Shown here: piece after piece, positions 8,665-19,900 of the stretch
Position numbering within the stretch: position 1 is the first letter of the stretch
Layout of the letters: each line of letters starts with the position of its first letter
NCBI GenBank assembly: GCA_041596515.1
Contig: JBFHIJ010000002.1
Span: 86,305 to 150,304, forward strand
From: JBFHIJ01 sp041596515
Lineage (GTDB): Bacteria > Bacteroidota > Ignavibacteria > Kapaibacteriales > UBA2268
Length of the DNA stretch: 64,000 bases
Direction: 5' to 3'
The notes under the pieces: generated by a model
What the model was told of the DNA's origin: nothing
Databases searched by the model: none
What the model saw: the letters and a program-made list of their open reading frames with translations, nothing else
Made by a program: the position numbers and the translations under genes

Positions 8665-9744
8665 ATGAAAATATTTTCTATAAATCCCGGCTCAACTTCT
8701 ACAAAAATTGCTTTGTATGAAGATACTACAGAAGTATTTACAAAAACATTGAGACATGGTGTAGAAGAGTTGTCTGCGTATTCATCTATTTTTGAACAAT
8801 ACGAGTTTAGAAAGAAAATTATTCTTACGTCTTTAAAAGAAGAAGGCTACAAATTATCTGATATAGACTATGTAGTGGGTAGAGGTGGTTTGTTAAAACC
8901 AATTCCCGGCGGTGTTTATAAAGTCAATGATTCTATGCTTACTGACTTAAAAACAGGTGTACTAGGTGAACATGCGTCTAACTTGGGGGGAATACTTGCA
9001 CGTCAAATAGCTAATGAAATAGAAAGTATATCTGATAAAAAAGTGGATGCTTTTATAGTCGACCCAGTAGTTGTTGACGAGTTAAATGATATCGCAAGAT
9101 ATTCAGGTCATCCGGAATTACCTAGAATTAGTATCTTCCATGCTCTAAACCAAAAAGCTGTTGCAAGAAGATACGCAAGAGAAAATAATAATAAATATGA
9201 AGATTTAAATCTGATTGTAGTTCATCTTGGTGGTGGAATAACAGTTGGTGCTCATGAAAAAGGCAAAGTAATCGATGTTAATAATGGCTTAGATGGGGAT
9301 GGCCCATTTTCGCCAGAAAGATCTGGAGGAGTTCCATCCGGCCAATTAGCAAAATTATGCTTCTCTGGTAAATACCAACTTCATGAAGTTAAAAAACTTA
9401 TCACAGGGAAAGGCGGTTTTGTAGCTTATCTTGGGACAAATGATGCTCGTGAAGTAGAAGATAAACATAACGAAGGTGTAAAAGAATATTCTGATGTATT
9501 CAAAGCAATGGCATATCAAGTATCAAAAGAAATAGGTCAGTGCAGTGCTGTACTGAAAGGCAAAGTAAATGCTATTCTGATTACAGGTGGTATAGCTTAT
9601 GCAAAAGAATTCTGCTCTTGGATTGAAGAAAGAGTATCATTTATTGCTCCTGTTAAAGTTTATCCTGGTGAAGATGAAATGTTAGCTCTTACTGAAGGCG
9701 TATATTACGCACTAAAAGGCGAACAGGAAATCCAAGAATATTAA
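8665..9744 (+). CDS. buk: Butyrate kinase
   Basis: Transfers phosphate from butyryl phosphate to ADP, giving butyrate and ATP. The 359 residues match Buk. ASKHA-fold motifs are the N-terminal INPGSTSTKIALYED phosphate-binding loop, VGRGGLLKPIPGG, the HALNQKA segment, VVHLGGGITVGAHEKGK, and LITGGIAYAKEF. It forms a tight pair with ptb. A G6 run lies at 8985-8990 but the frame is intact. Related kinases act on branched-chain acyl phosphates, so the natural substrate could be isobutyryl or isovaleryl phosphate. Confidence 0.94.
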   Translation: MKIFSINPGSTSTKIALYEDTTEVFTKTLRHGVEELSAYSSIFEQYEFRKKIILTSLKEEGYKLSDIDYVVGRGGLLKPIPGGVYKVNDSMLTDLKTGVLGEHASNLGGILARQIANEIESISDKKVDAFIVDPVVVDELNDIARYSGHPELPRISIFHALNQKAVARRYARENNNKYEDLNLIVVHLGGGITVGAHEKGKVIDVNNGLDGDGPFSPERSGGVPSGQLAKLCFSGKYQLHEVKKLITGKGGFVAYLGTNDAREVEDKHNEGVKEYSDVFKAMAYQVSKEIGQCSAVLKGKVNAILITGGIAYAKEFCSWIEERVSFIAPVKVYPGEDEMLALTEGVYYALKGEQEIQEY

Positions 9745-9764
9745 ATAGTTTATGTTGTTATATC

Positions 9765-9793
9765 AGACAGGCAGAAACATCATCTGTCTGTCT
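9765..9793 (+). terminator. Probable terminator hairpin after buk
   Basis: AGACAGGCAGA (9765-9775) pairs with TCTGTCTGTCT (9783-9793), 11 pairs including one G-T, with a 7-base loop. It starts 20 bases after the buk stop. It is followed by TATATATA rather than a pure T-run, so termination is likely but not ideal. Confidence 0.6.
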
Positions 9794-9920
9794 ATATATA
9801 TTGAAATATCAATTAGACTTTCCACCTCATTTATAACCTTAAACTTGATTCTTGCCTATCCATTGTAATTGATTTATTATCTTTATCATATTCATATACA
9901 AACCTTATAATATAATAAAC

Positions 9921-10100
9921 CCGGACTTGTCATTAGATGTCATCATAGTGCTGTAAATGACCGTAGAATCAAGGAACATACTTACTTATCTGTAAGAAAA
10001 TATTACGTAATTGCTTGTTGAACAAGTGACTTCAACCCCTTGCTATTCAAAGATGTTAGAGAATATTTATCTTTTCAAATGATATTTTTGGGTTTAATTC
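9921..10100. repeat. Dispersed intergenic repeat, copy A
   Basis: This non-coding stretch aligns over about 180 bases, with mismatches and small gaps (roughly three quarters identical by eye), with 44663-44840. Shared blocks include GTGCTGTAAATGAC, AAAATATTACG and TCTTTTCAAATGA. No open frame survives in this copy. Together with copy B it looks like a decayed mobile-element or MITE-like sequence. It occupies most of the 480-base gap between buk and the large secreted-protein operon. Confidence 0.7.
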
Positions 10101-10171
10101 TTTTCTCCTTATGCCAATAAAAGTGCTTAAAGTAACTCTACATATAAGCAAACTATTGGAATAGATTAAAT

Positions 10172-10179
10172 TATATTTG
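10172..10179 (+). promoter_or_regulatory. Putative -7 element upstream of the secreted-protein operon
   Basis: TATATTTG, a perfect TAnnTTTG match, 52 bases upstream of the ATG at 10232. The nearest TTG (10156-10158) is too close for a standard spacer. Confidence 0.45.
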
Positions 10180-10231
10180 CATAGTATGTAATATTTATTT
10201 ATTATAGCATATCATAATTAAATAGGTGTGT

Positions 10232-13200
10232 ATGAGAATTTTATACAATTTATTACTTCTTATTATAACTGTATTTATAGCCAATAACTTGCAATCTCAA
10301 GACTTAGTTATCAATGAATATCAATCTGAATATCTTAACAAACATGGCAGCTTAGAACTTTTAGTTGTCAAAGAATATTTGGATTTAAGAGGCTTTTATA
10401 TTCGTGATAGTTATGAGAATAATTGGAATGCAGGAATTAGATTTAAGTACTTGGATCTTTGGAATAATCTAAAGGCAGGTACTTGTATTATTATTTATTT
10501 TGATGGCGATATTAAACAAGATGATGCTGATTTAGTTAACGGCTTAATCAAGGTTAGTGCTACAGATACAAAGTATTTTGACTTTTTAGATACAAATTTG
10601 AGGATTGATGCAAGTAATACAAAAAGGTTTAATATTGAAAAAGATGGGGAAGTAATTCAAGTGCTTGATAAAGGTAAGAATCATGTACACTCAGCATCTC
10701 ATGGGGCAAATGATTCTGATTTATATGATGCCTTACCTCAACCAAAACTTCGAGTAAAAAAGGAACTTCCTCAGCAATGCTCAATAGCTTCATATCCGGG
10801 ACAATATATTTCTGATTACAATTCTGAGTATACAGCTAATAGCTGTATCTTCAGCGTACCAACTATCGGAACTGCAAACAATATTAAGAATAGCATCTCC
10901 TCTAATGCTAATTTATGGCACACATTAAGGAAGCCTGTGTTTGACTATCTTAATATAAAAAAATCTGTAAGACTTGACAGCATTGAGATAATTTGGAACA
11001 AGCTTAAACATAAAGATGTATATCATGATAGATATGGATATTTGGTACTTTTAGGTAAAAAAGAAGAACTTAAAAATCTGAGATTTGTTGGTCCTATAAG
11101 CGGATTTACATATCAAAAAGGTGAAAGTATAAATAAATGGATTGTTGCTGCTAAACTAATAGGAAGCGATAATAGTAAAATTAAAATAGAAAATAATTTG
11201 GATGATGAGGTATATCTTATAAAAGTTGTACCATTTGCTTTTATTTCTGATACTAGTTTTGAATCAACTACAGGGTTAGGGTCATCATATAATAATTCCG
11301 GTGATAATATAATTGAAATTTCCCCATTTTCGTATGTAACAAATATAGCATTACAACCCACTAAGTCACATCTATGTAATAAAGATAGTGCTCTAATACA
11401 TTTTAAATACAACATACCTCATTGGACTAAGTGGTTTAGAAATAATATCTTGCTTGACAATGGTTTGCAGATAGATAGTCTTTGGGTGAAAGATAGCGGA
11501 GATTATCATGCAGAGGTATATACAGAGTCAAACAAACTCTTAGCTAAAAGTGATACTATATCTATTAAAAAACTTGAACTTCAACTGAAATTTGACGATA
11601 CGATATTGGATCAAGACACTACAATTTATAGCTGTTCCAAAGATACTTATAAATTGGAATTAATTGGAGTAAGTTATGATTTATCTGTTCAATGGTTTCT
11701 TAATTCAAATCTGATATCTACTAATACCCAAATAGATATAAAGAGTAAAGGGAACTATACATGCATAGTGTATGATGAAAGTCAAAATGTAATCTGGGAG
11801 TCTCCTTCGGTTTCTAACAGAGAAAAGTTTATATCTCTGGATCCATCGGATAAACATATCATTATACCAAATAATTCAAGAATATTATTTTGGTTTACAA
11901 ACAGAAGTAACGAAGACGTATTAATACAAAAAGAGTCGTTTTATATAGACTATCCTTTTGAGTTATCCATAAAGCAAGTATTTCCATTTATTATTAAAAA
12001 GGATTCTGTTCTTCAGTTTGAATTAAAATATTACAATGACCATCCAAATTCAGACACTACTTATGGCCAACTCTTGTATAACGATGAATGTGGAAATACT
12101 CTTTCTTATCTTATCAAAGGCTATAATAATTATTACAGTCCTCAAGTTGTAACTAATAAAAAACATTTTAATTTTGGAACGATAAATAATTGCATCCCCG
12201 ATACCTTATCTGTGAAATACTTCACGCAAGCACTCGGAGGTGCTCATTTAACCGTTAAGTCGAATAATGCAAAAGCTTTTAGGGTGTATTTCGAAAACAA
12301 TTCTGATTCTATCAATGTTGATGATATTATTTCAGGGAATTTAAATGTCTCTTCTATATCAGGGAGTCAGATAATAGGAAAACAAGACAGTGATATAGAA
12401 TTATCTGCTTTTAGGAATGATTCTTTACTGTTTGATATTACAATACCAGTCTTCATTAATTATGAGAATATAGACTATTCTATAGATATTATAGATGATA
12501 CTTTATATTACTGCATTGATTCGGATTGGTCTCAAACTACTATGAGATTTACAAACAATAGTAATGTAGAGATAGATTTTGATTTAGCTTCAATAAAAAA
12601 TGTAATATTTCATTCTACTCAACTTAAATTAATAGGTAAAACTGATACGCTAATACAAGCTAAAATAAAATATAATACAACTGGGACCCAAGATTTTGAA
12701 ATCTCAGATGAAATTTGCAATTATGTCAAGAAATTTAATACTAGAACCGAAAGAATAATGTTAGATTTCGAGAGAGAGATATATATCGAAAACAAGGGGA
12801 CTAATAACACCTATTTACTGACATTTCCTATATACTCAAACAACAAAGATATTTATGATTTGATAAATATTACATATCCATATTCTTATAAAGAAAAATC
12901 CAGAAGTGTAATTAATGATACTATGTTCGTTGATATAGAAATAAATTTAAAGCAATCTCAAAGCGGGATTGACACTATAAAAGTAGGAAGTAGTTGTTGC
13001 AATACAGTTGATTTTAGTTTGATACATTTATCTTTAGATAAGCCTAGTATTGTACAAAATGCGAAAATAATATTTGAGGCAAAACCATTTGAGGTATATA
13101 CTAAACAAATATATCTCAAAAACAACACTAACAAATCAGTAATTATCAAGGGAATTGACATTTCTGACGATGCTTTTATAATTTCTGAGGATCTGATATT

Positions 13201-14038
13201 TCCAATCCAAGTAGATGATACAGCAAGTATTGATGTATTTTATACAAATCAATTTAAAGATGATACTGCTACTTTAATCATTTATTATTCGTCTCCGTTC
13301 GAGTTTAAAGAAGAAGTATTACTTATTGGGGAGACAGTAGAAGATTTGATATTATCTGCCGAAATAACCGCTTATGATACTTTGTATGTCGAACGATTGC
13401 AAGATTATACAATTGAGTCATATATCAATATCAGTGATGTCTATGCCAGATATATAGATACGTTAAAAATATCGATTAAATCAAATAGAGATAATTATAA
13501 AATATTTGAAGAGACACTCAGAAGTGAGTATTATGCCAAAGAGATATACTTTAAAAGTAATGATAGTAGCTCATTAATAACTCTCATTAAGCCTGAAATT
13601 CAAAATAATTCTCTGCTTTTTGAACTCAAATTACAAGCTATGGCAAATTTCCGCTTATCAATAGATTCTATCGACATATCAGCAGAATTTTGCATAGGTA
13701 AATATCGTAGCAAAGAATGTTATAAACAGGTATATATAAATTTTGAAAAATTAAATACATATCTAGAAGAATTAGAATTATCCAATGCTATAGTAAATAT
13801 CAAAGGAAAAAATCCAATCAACCGCAGAAGTTTATTTGAGGTTAGTTCTAAAATTGATTTTCCACTCGATATTTATTTAATAAACGAAATTGGTAAAAAA
13901 TATGATATAGAAGTTATCAGGAATGAAAATATTTACTATTTTTATATAGATGTAAATACTTTTCCTCGAGGTTCATACACACTTGTAGTGAAAGCTCAGT
14001 CAAGATTATTCACAAAAAGAATAATAGTTATGGATTAG
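10232..14038 (+). CDS. Very large T9SS-exported protein with lamin-tail-like and Ig/ASH-like domains
   Basis: A 1,268-residue protein starting with a signal peptide (MRILYNLLLLIITVFIANN). The first ~130 mature residues (LVINEYQSEY, then DLRGFYIRD) resemble a lamin-tail domain, common in surface proteins of this group. Residues ~380-510 contain an Ig-like unit with QWFLNSN and GNYTCIVYDE. The middle is a series of beta-rich repeats resembling ASH/choice-of-anchor-D domains. The last ~70 residues (FPLDIYLINEIGKK, then FPRGSYTLVVKAQSRLFTKRI) match a type-A T9SS sorting tail. I chose the ATG at 10232, preceded by AGG; an in-frame GTG at 10226 is less likely. An adhesin or structural role is only inference. 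Confidence 0.85.
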   Translation: MRILYNLLLLIITVFIANNLQSQDLVINEYQSEYLNKHGSLELLVVKEYLDLRGFYIRDSYENNWNAGIRFKYLDLWNNLKAGTCIIIYFDGDIKQDDADLVNGLIKVSATDTKYFDFLDTNLRIDASNTKRFNIEKDGEVIQVLDKGKNHVHSASHGANDSDLYDALPQPKLRVKKELPQQCSIASYPGQYISDYNSEYTANSCIFSVPTIGTANNIKNSISSNANLWHTLRKPVFDYLNIKKSVRLDSIEIIWNKLKHKDVYHDRYGYLVLLGKKEELKNLRFVGPISGFTYQKGESINKWIVAAKLIGSDNSKIKIENNLDDEVYLIKVVPFAFISDTSFESTTGLGSSYNNSGDNIIEISPFSYVTNIALQPTKSHLCNKDSALIHFKYNIPHWTKWFRNNILLDNGLQIDSLWVKDSGDYHAEVYTESNKLLAKSDTISIKKLELQLKFDDTILDQDTTIYSCSKDTYKLELIGVSYDLSVQWFLNSNLISTNTQIDIKSKGNYTCIVYDESQNVIWESPSVSNREKFISLDPSDKHIIIPNNSRILFWFTNRSNEDVLIQKESFYIDYPFELSIKQVFPFIIKKDSVLQFELKYYNDHPNSDTTYGQLLYNDECGNTLSYLIKGYNNYYSPQVVTNKKHFNFGTINNCIPDTLSVKYFTQALGGAHLTVKSNNAKAFRVYFENNSDSINVDDIISGNLNVSSISGSQIIGKQDSDIELSAFRNDSLLFDITIPVFINYENIDYSIDIIDDTLYYCIDSDWSQTTMRFTNNSNVEIDFDLASIKNVIFHSTQLKLIGKTDTLIQAKIKYNTTGTQDFEISDEICNYVKKFNTRTERIMLDFEREIYIENKGTNNTYLLTFPIYSNNKDIYDLINITYPYSYKEKSRSVINDTMFVDIEINLKQSQSGIDTIKVGSSCCNTVDFSLIHLSLDKPSIVQNAKIIFEAKPFEVYTKQIYLKNNTNKSVIIKGIDISDDAFIISEDLIFPIQVDDTASIDVFYTNQFKDDTATLIIYYSSPFEFKEEVLLIGETVEDLILSAEITAYDTLYVERLQDYTIESYINISDVYARYIDTLKISIKSNRDNYKIFEETLRSEYYAKEIYFKSNDSSSLITLIKPEIQNNSLLFELKLQAMANFRLSIDSIDISAEFCIGKYRSKECYKQVYINFEKLNTYLEELELSNAIVNIKGKNPINRRSLFEVSSKIDFPLDIYLINEIGKKYDIEVIRNENIYYFYIDVNTFPRGSYTLVVKAQSRLFTKRIIVMD

Positions 14039-14081
14039 CTATTTACATTATTCACCCAGATATTATGTAAGTAGGATATCT

Positions 14082-16964
14082 ATGAAGTATTTATACATAT
14101 TTTTAATAGCAATATTAAGTAGCTTTACTCAATCTTTTGCTCAAAATCTACCTTTAGAATATAGAAATGCATCTGAAGAATACCAAAGAAAATATGATGT
14201 ATTAAAAAATGAGAAGGGAAGAGGTTGGAAGCAATTCAAAAGATGGCAATCATTTTGGAAGCCACGGCTAATAGGAGAAAGAGTAAATACTCTACAAAAT
14301 AACGTTCCTGTATTAAATACTTATGGAGAGTCTTGGAGTCCTATTGGGCCTTTTATTGTTCCTTATAATAAACTTTCATACCCTTCTTCAGGTTTAGGAC
14401 GAATAAATGTTATCAAACAAGACCCTAAAAACTTAAATAATATTTGGCTTGGCTCAGCTTCAGGTGGTTTATGGAAATCAGAAAACAGAGGCGCAATTTG
14501 GACTTATGTTGATATTAAAAACTTAGTTTATCCCGGGATTACTGATATAGCAATACCAAAAGGCAATTCTGATATGCTGTTCCTTGCATCAGGCGATGCT
14601 AATGGCTATTTTATGCAAGGTGCTGTAAGCAGTGGTGTTTATTATTCATTTAATAAAGGCAATACCTGGCATAAATCCGCAATAGACTTCTCAGTAGACA
14701 AGCAGGGAATAATTACATCAATCACTGCAAACGATGATGCAAGTACGATACTAATTGCTTCTTCCTTTGGGATATTCAAATCAAAAGATACCTGTAAATC
14801 CTGGAATAAAATTTATAATCATTATACCAGACACTTAATTCAAGATGAAATAAATCCTGATACCTATTATGCTATAGATTATAACAAATACGGTGGTTCA
14901 AAATTTATTAAATCAACGGACGATGGTAATACTTGGCAAGAAAAAAAGACATTTGACAAAGCTTCACGAATGAGAATATCACAATCCAAATCTAAACCTG
15001 ATCGCTTATATTTAATGACAGTAGACGCAAATAATAATGGTTCTGCAGGATTCTATATTAGTGAAAACTATGGAGAATCATGGATAGAAAGAGAAAATAT
15101 ACCAAACATTTTAGGAAGAGATGTAGAAGGCAATTCAGTTGGCGGTCAAGGGCATTATGACTTGGCTATAACAGTGCATCCTTCAAATCCTGATATTGTT
15201 TTTGTTGGTGGTATTCATGTATGGATGAGTAGCGACGCAGGTAATACATGGGATATCAAAAATTATTGGATTGGCTTATATGAAAAGCCGTATATGCATG
15301 CAGACCAACACGATTTGCAATTTATAGACACCGTACTATTTTCTGCAAATGATGGTGGTATATATACTTCAAGAGATCTGGGTGAAAATTGGAAAGATTA
15401 TAGTAATGGGTTAAATATATCACAAGTTTATAAAATCTTTGTAGCTAAAAATTACAAAGATTTGTATATCGCAGGCTCTCAGGATAACGGTGCCTACCAT
15501 TCTGATAAATGGATTAATTGGTTTCATATACTTGGTGGAGATGCAACTTTTGCAGAGGTAGACCCAGAAAGTTTTAGTACATGGTATATAATGTCTAATA
15601 ATGGAGTGTTCAATAAAACAACAGATTTTGGTAAACTCTTCAAAGTAATCTTTACACCTGAAGAAGCTAATGAGATGTGCGATTGGGTTACTCCCTTTAG
15701 TATCAACACTTTAAATTCTAATACCTTATATCTTGGATATCAAAATTTATGGCAATCGCAAGACGGAGGCTGGACTTATGATAAAATTACAGATATTTCT
15801 GCTGAAAATGCAATAAATAATATTGAGATATCAAAAGCAGATACTAATATTATATACTTTTCTAACTATACGAACTTATATAGCTTTGAAGTTGATACCA
15901 AAGAACTAAACACAGTAATTAACCAATCAAATTATGCTATAACTTCGATATTATCAGACAGTAGCGATATTGACAAATTTTGGGTATCATTCTCAGGTTT
16001 CAATGATACTTTAAAAGTAGTAGAATACCAAGATGGGAACTATACCAACATATCACAAGGTCTACCAAATTATCCTGTAAATGATTTGCTTCTCTATACA
16101 GGACGAACTAACTTTCTTTTTGCCGCAACTGATGTAGGTGTCTTTGTTAAAGATTTCTATACCGAAGAATGGCGTCCTTTGGGGGATAATATGCCTAGTT
16201 TAATTGTAACAGATTTAGATATTGATATTTTCAATAAAAAGTTAATAGCTGCTAGTTTTGGTATGGGAATTTGGAGTTATGATCTACCCGAGTGTACAAT
16301 CGATAATACTCATATTGTAGGAGATAGTATTTTATGTCCTAATACTAGCATAACATTAAAGAGTGATATAGAAGATGCAGAGATATATTGGTCAAATAGT
16401 ATGACAGGTCAGGAAATTGATGTATCATTACCTGGGGAATATAGCTATATAGCTATAAATGATCTACTTTGCATAGCTTATTCCGATACTATTATAGTGA
16501 AGGAGTCTGGTTTACCTTCGGAGATTGTGATAGAGGAAACTGAAGATTCTTTGTTTACTATAAAAGGCTATAATTACAGATGGTATTACAATGATACGAT
16601 ATTAGAAAATTGTACCGATTATGCTATCAAAAAAATGAAAAAAGGGAATTATCGTGTAGAACTTACAGATACTAATAGCTGTACTGTTCAATCGGAAGTA
16701 TTTTATTTACCTGTGGGCATTGGGGAAATAAATGAAGATAGTAAAATAAAAATATCTCCGAATCCTATTGTAGATTATGCTTATTTCTCAATACCATTAG
16801 AATTAGGCATCCATACAATTGAAATATATGACAGTGCAGGTAAAATGATAGATAGTATTCCTAATCAAGGTAACTATGATTTACAATCCTTTGCTGCAGG
16901 TATCTATTTTATAAAATTTATTAGTAAAACACAAGTATTCACTCAACGGCTAGTCAAACAATAA
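14082..16964 (+). CDS. T9SS-exported Asp-box (sortilin-like propeller) protein, paralogue 1
   Basis: A 960-residue secreted protein with a signal peptide at 1-21. A shared N-terminal motif, GWKQFKRWQSFWKPR, lies at residues 48-62. The propeller carries many Asp-box repeats (S-x-D-x-G-x-T-W), for example WKSENRGAIW (131-140), KSTDDGNTWQ, SSDAGNTWD and SRDLGENWKD, as in sortilin/VPS10-type and glycosidase-like propellers. An Ig/PKD-like segment follows near 770, with IYWSNSMTGQEIDVSLPGEY. The C-terminus (ISPNPIVDYAYFSI, then GIYFIKFISKTQVFTQRLVK) is a type-A sorting domain. No sialidase catalytic residues are evident. Its stop overlaps the next start by one base. Confidence 0.88.
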   Translation: MKYLYIFLIAILSSFTQSFAQNLPLEYRNASEEYQRKYDVLKNEKGRGWKQFKRWQSFWKPRLIGERVNTLQNNVPVLNTYGESWSPIGPFIVPYNKLSYPSSGLGRINVIKQDPKNLNNIWLGSASGGLWKSENRGAIWTYVDIKNLVYPGITDIAIPKGNSDMLFLASGDANGYFMQGAVSSGVYYSFNKGNTWHKSAIDFSVDKQGIITSITANDDASTILIASSFGIFKSKDTCKSWNKIYNHYTRHLIQDEINPDTYYAIDYNKYGGSKFIKSTDDGNTWQEKKTFDKASRMRISQSKSKPDRLYLMTVDANNNGSAGFYISENYGESWIERENIPNILGRDVEGNSVGGQGHYDLAITVHPSNPDIVFVGGIHVWMSSDAGNTWDIKNYWIGLYEKPYMHADQHDLQFIDTVLFSANDGGIYTSRDLGENWKDYSNGLNISQVYKIFVAKNYKDLYIAGSQDNGAYHSDKWINWFHILGGDATFAEVDPESFSTWYIMSNNGVFNKTTDFGKLFKVIFTPEEANEMCDWVTPFSINTLNSNTLYLGYQNLWQSQDGGWTYDKITDISAENAINNIEISKADTNIIYFSNYTNLYSFEVDTKELNTVINQSNYAITSILSDSSDIDKFWVSFSGFNDTLKVVEYQDGNYTNISQGLPNYPVNDLLLYTGRTNFLFAATDVGVFVKDFYTEEWRPLGDNMPSLIVTDLDIDIFNKKLIAASFGMGIWSYDLPECTIDNTHIVGDSILCPNTSITLKSDIEDAEIYWSNSMTGQEIDVSLPGEYSYIAINDLLCIAYSDTIIVKESGLPSEIVIEETEDSLFTIKGYNYRWYYNDTILENCTDYAIKKMKKGNYRVELTDTNSCTVQSEVFYLPVGIGEINEDSKIKISPNPIVDYAYFSIPLELGIHTIEIYDSAGKMIDSIPNQGNYDLQSFAAGIYFIKFISKTQVFTQRLVKQ

Positions 16965-19900
16965 TGATATATATATTTCTTTACATCATTTGCTTCCTAA
17001 TAACGGGAAGTATGCAGGCTCAAACTTCAACCAAAGTTAGAATCAATCAATTTGAAAAAGTTTGGGAAGGTCAATTTAAAGGAAAACATTCCGGTTATAA
17101 GCAATTAGAAAGATGGAAACACTTTTTTTATACAAGACAAATTGAAGATGGGGGAGATCAACTAAATTTTGTCAGGACTTCTGATATTTTAGATACACTA
17201 TTGATTTCTGAGAAATATGATAAAAAATGGAAGTATGTCGGACCTTTTACGAAAGATATTGAAGAAAAGGACATGCATGGTATAGGTAGGGTAGCTTGTT
17301 TAGAATTTGCTCCTTCTAATCCTTTAATTGCATATGCCGGTGCTGCTACCGGAGGATTATGGAAATCAATAGATACTGGCAGAACATGGAATATTGTTCC
17401 GTTTTTTGACAAAATGTCAGTAGGTATTTCAGATATAAGTTTTTCAAAGCAGGATAGTAATACTATCTATGTTGCTACGGGTGATGGACATGGATGGACT
17501 ACATCTTTTGGATATTCCGTTGGTATATTCAAAACGACTGATGGTGGACTTACGTGGAAAGAACAAGGTAATACTGTATTTCACAATGATAAGCTTATAA
17601 TCAATAAGTTGGCAGTATCAAGGCATAACGATCAACTAGTGTTAGCAGCTACTAACAAAGGCATGATGAGAACAGAAGATGGTGTTAAATGGGAATATGT
17701 GACTGATAGTCTATTATTTAAAGATTTAATACAACATCCATTACATAACGGAATATTTTATGCAACGACTTTTGATTTTGGTGGAAATTCTAAAGTATTG
17801 GAATCGAGAGATTATGGTTTGACTTGGCAGATATTGAGAGAATACAATGGTGATTGTCTTAGAATAGCACTTGCTACAAGTAAAGCTTATCCTGATTTTC
17901 TATGGATGCTTTCTGCAAATAATACAGATTTATCGATGCTGGCTTTAGATAAAATGTATATACCTACCAAAGAGATAGTTAACTTATATACGCCAAAAGA
18001 TTCTTTAGACTTTGTATATGGACAAGGATTTTACAATCTGTGTTTGTTTGTTTCTGACGAAGACAGTACAGATAAGTATGCCGGAGGTGTCTATATGTGG
18101 AAATATGATAGAGATTCTACTTATTGGATAATGAATCAAGAAGGGATGCATGCCGATAATCATGACATAAAATTCAATCCTATAAGTAAAGAGCTTTTTG
18201 TAGCAAATGACGGCGGAATTTCACGAAAAACATTTCAAGATTCTATATGGACAAACAGTTCATCAGGCTTGCAAATAACGCAACTATATGATGTAAGCTC
18301 TAATAAGTTTTATGGGAATGATGTAGTCATAGGTACTCAAGATAATGGATTTATGAGAAATATTGATGGGTATTGGTATCAACTTTTTGGGGCAGACGGA
18401 ATGGAAGCCGTATTCTCTGAGAGCGACCCAAATAACTTGATACTTTCTATACAAAGTAGTCTTTCATATCATACCGATGATTATATTAATACTGATGATT
18501 TCGTAGAAGCAAAAGCTGTAGGTAATTACGAATGGCGACCGAGAAGGACGTGCATCGTTTATGATAACGAAGATGATAACATTATCTATGGAGCAGCAGA
18601 AAATGTATGGAAAAGTACAAATAAAGGAGTTAAATGGGAAAAGATTTCTGATTTTGGTATTCATACACAAGTTGCAATGTCTTTGAAATTAGTTGATAGT
18701 ACATTTTTTGTTTCGACATTTAACGGTATATATATATCAAAGGACAAGGGGGCTACATGGGATTCGATATTTATTGATAAGCAATATGCAATAGAGATAG
18801 TACCTATTGATAATAAGTCAGCATATTTTATATTTTCCGGTTTTCGCGATACATTAAAAGTCTTAAAATGGGAAGATGATAAACTACAAAACATAAGCTA
18901 TAATATTCCAAATATTTCTTGCAACTGCGGTGAACTAGTAGACGGACAACTATTTATCGGCACAGATTTAGGAGTTATGGTTTTAAATGACGAAGAGCAA
19001 CGTTGGGAAATAGTTGGGAATGCTTTACCTGAAGTAATGATTTTTGATCTTGATTATAACAAACATACAGGAAACTTACTAGCAGGTACTTATGGTAGAG
19101 GTCTCTGGTTATATGAAGTAGAAAAGTATTACCCAAAATCACCTAATATTAAAATACTTGGAGATCGTGACTTTTGTGATGGTGATAGTGTCAGAATGGT
19201 ATGCCAAGGCTCATATAAACAATTTGCATGGAGTGATGGCACCCTATCAGATACTATAACTGTCAAAAAAAGTGGATATTATTACTGCATGGTACAGGAT
19301 AGTACAGGTAAACAATATAGAACAAGGGAAATAGATGCATGGGTTTTTGAAACTCCTGATATATTTGTTGTGCTTCAAAGTAATAACCCAGTGTGTGAAG
19401 GGAAATTTGTAGAATATTTAGTATACTCTCATAATTTTGACTCTGATTCTTTGGAGTATGAATGGAGTAATGGAGTTTTAGGCAGAGCAGGCTATACAGA
19501 TTATTCAGATGTGATATATGTTAAAGCTATTAGCAAGGATGGGTGTTATTCTTATAGTGATACCTTAGAAGCCATAGTATATCCTAAGCCGGACAAGCAA
19601 TATCTCATTAGAGATAATAAATACCTCTCTTTGGATGAAAGCCAAAACTATATTTGGTTCCGAGATAGTGTATCAATTGCGGAAAATATGAGTAAAATTG
19701 AGATTGACAGCGTTGGAATGTTCTATGCTAAAATAGTAAATGAGTACGGTTGTTTTAATTATTCCGATACTGTTTATATTGACATTGATTATAAACTTGT
19801 AAATACTGATGAGATTGACATTGTTGTTTATCCTATAGAATTTAGAGATATTGTAAATATAGAAATCATTAGAAAGACTAATCAATCGTTATATTTTGAA

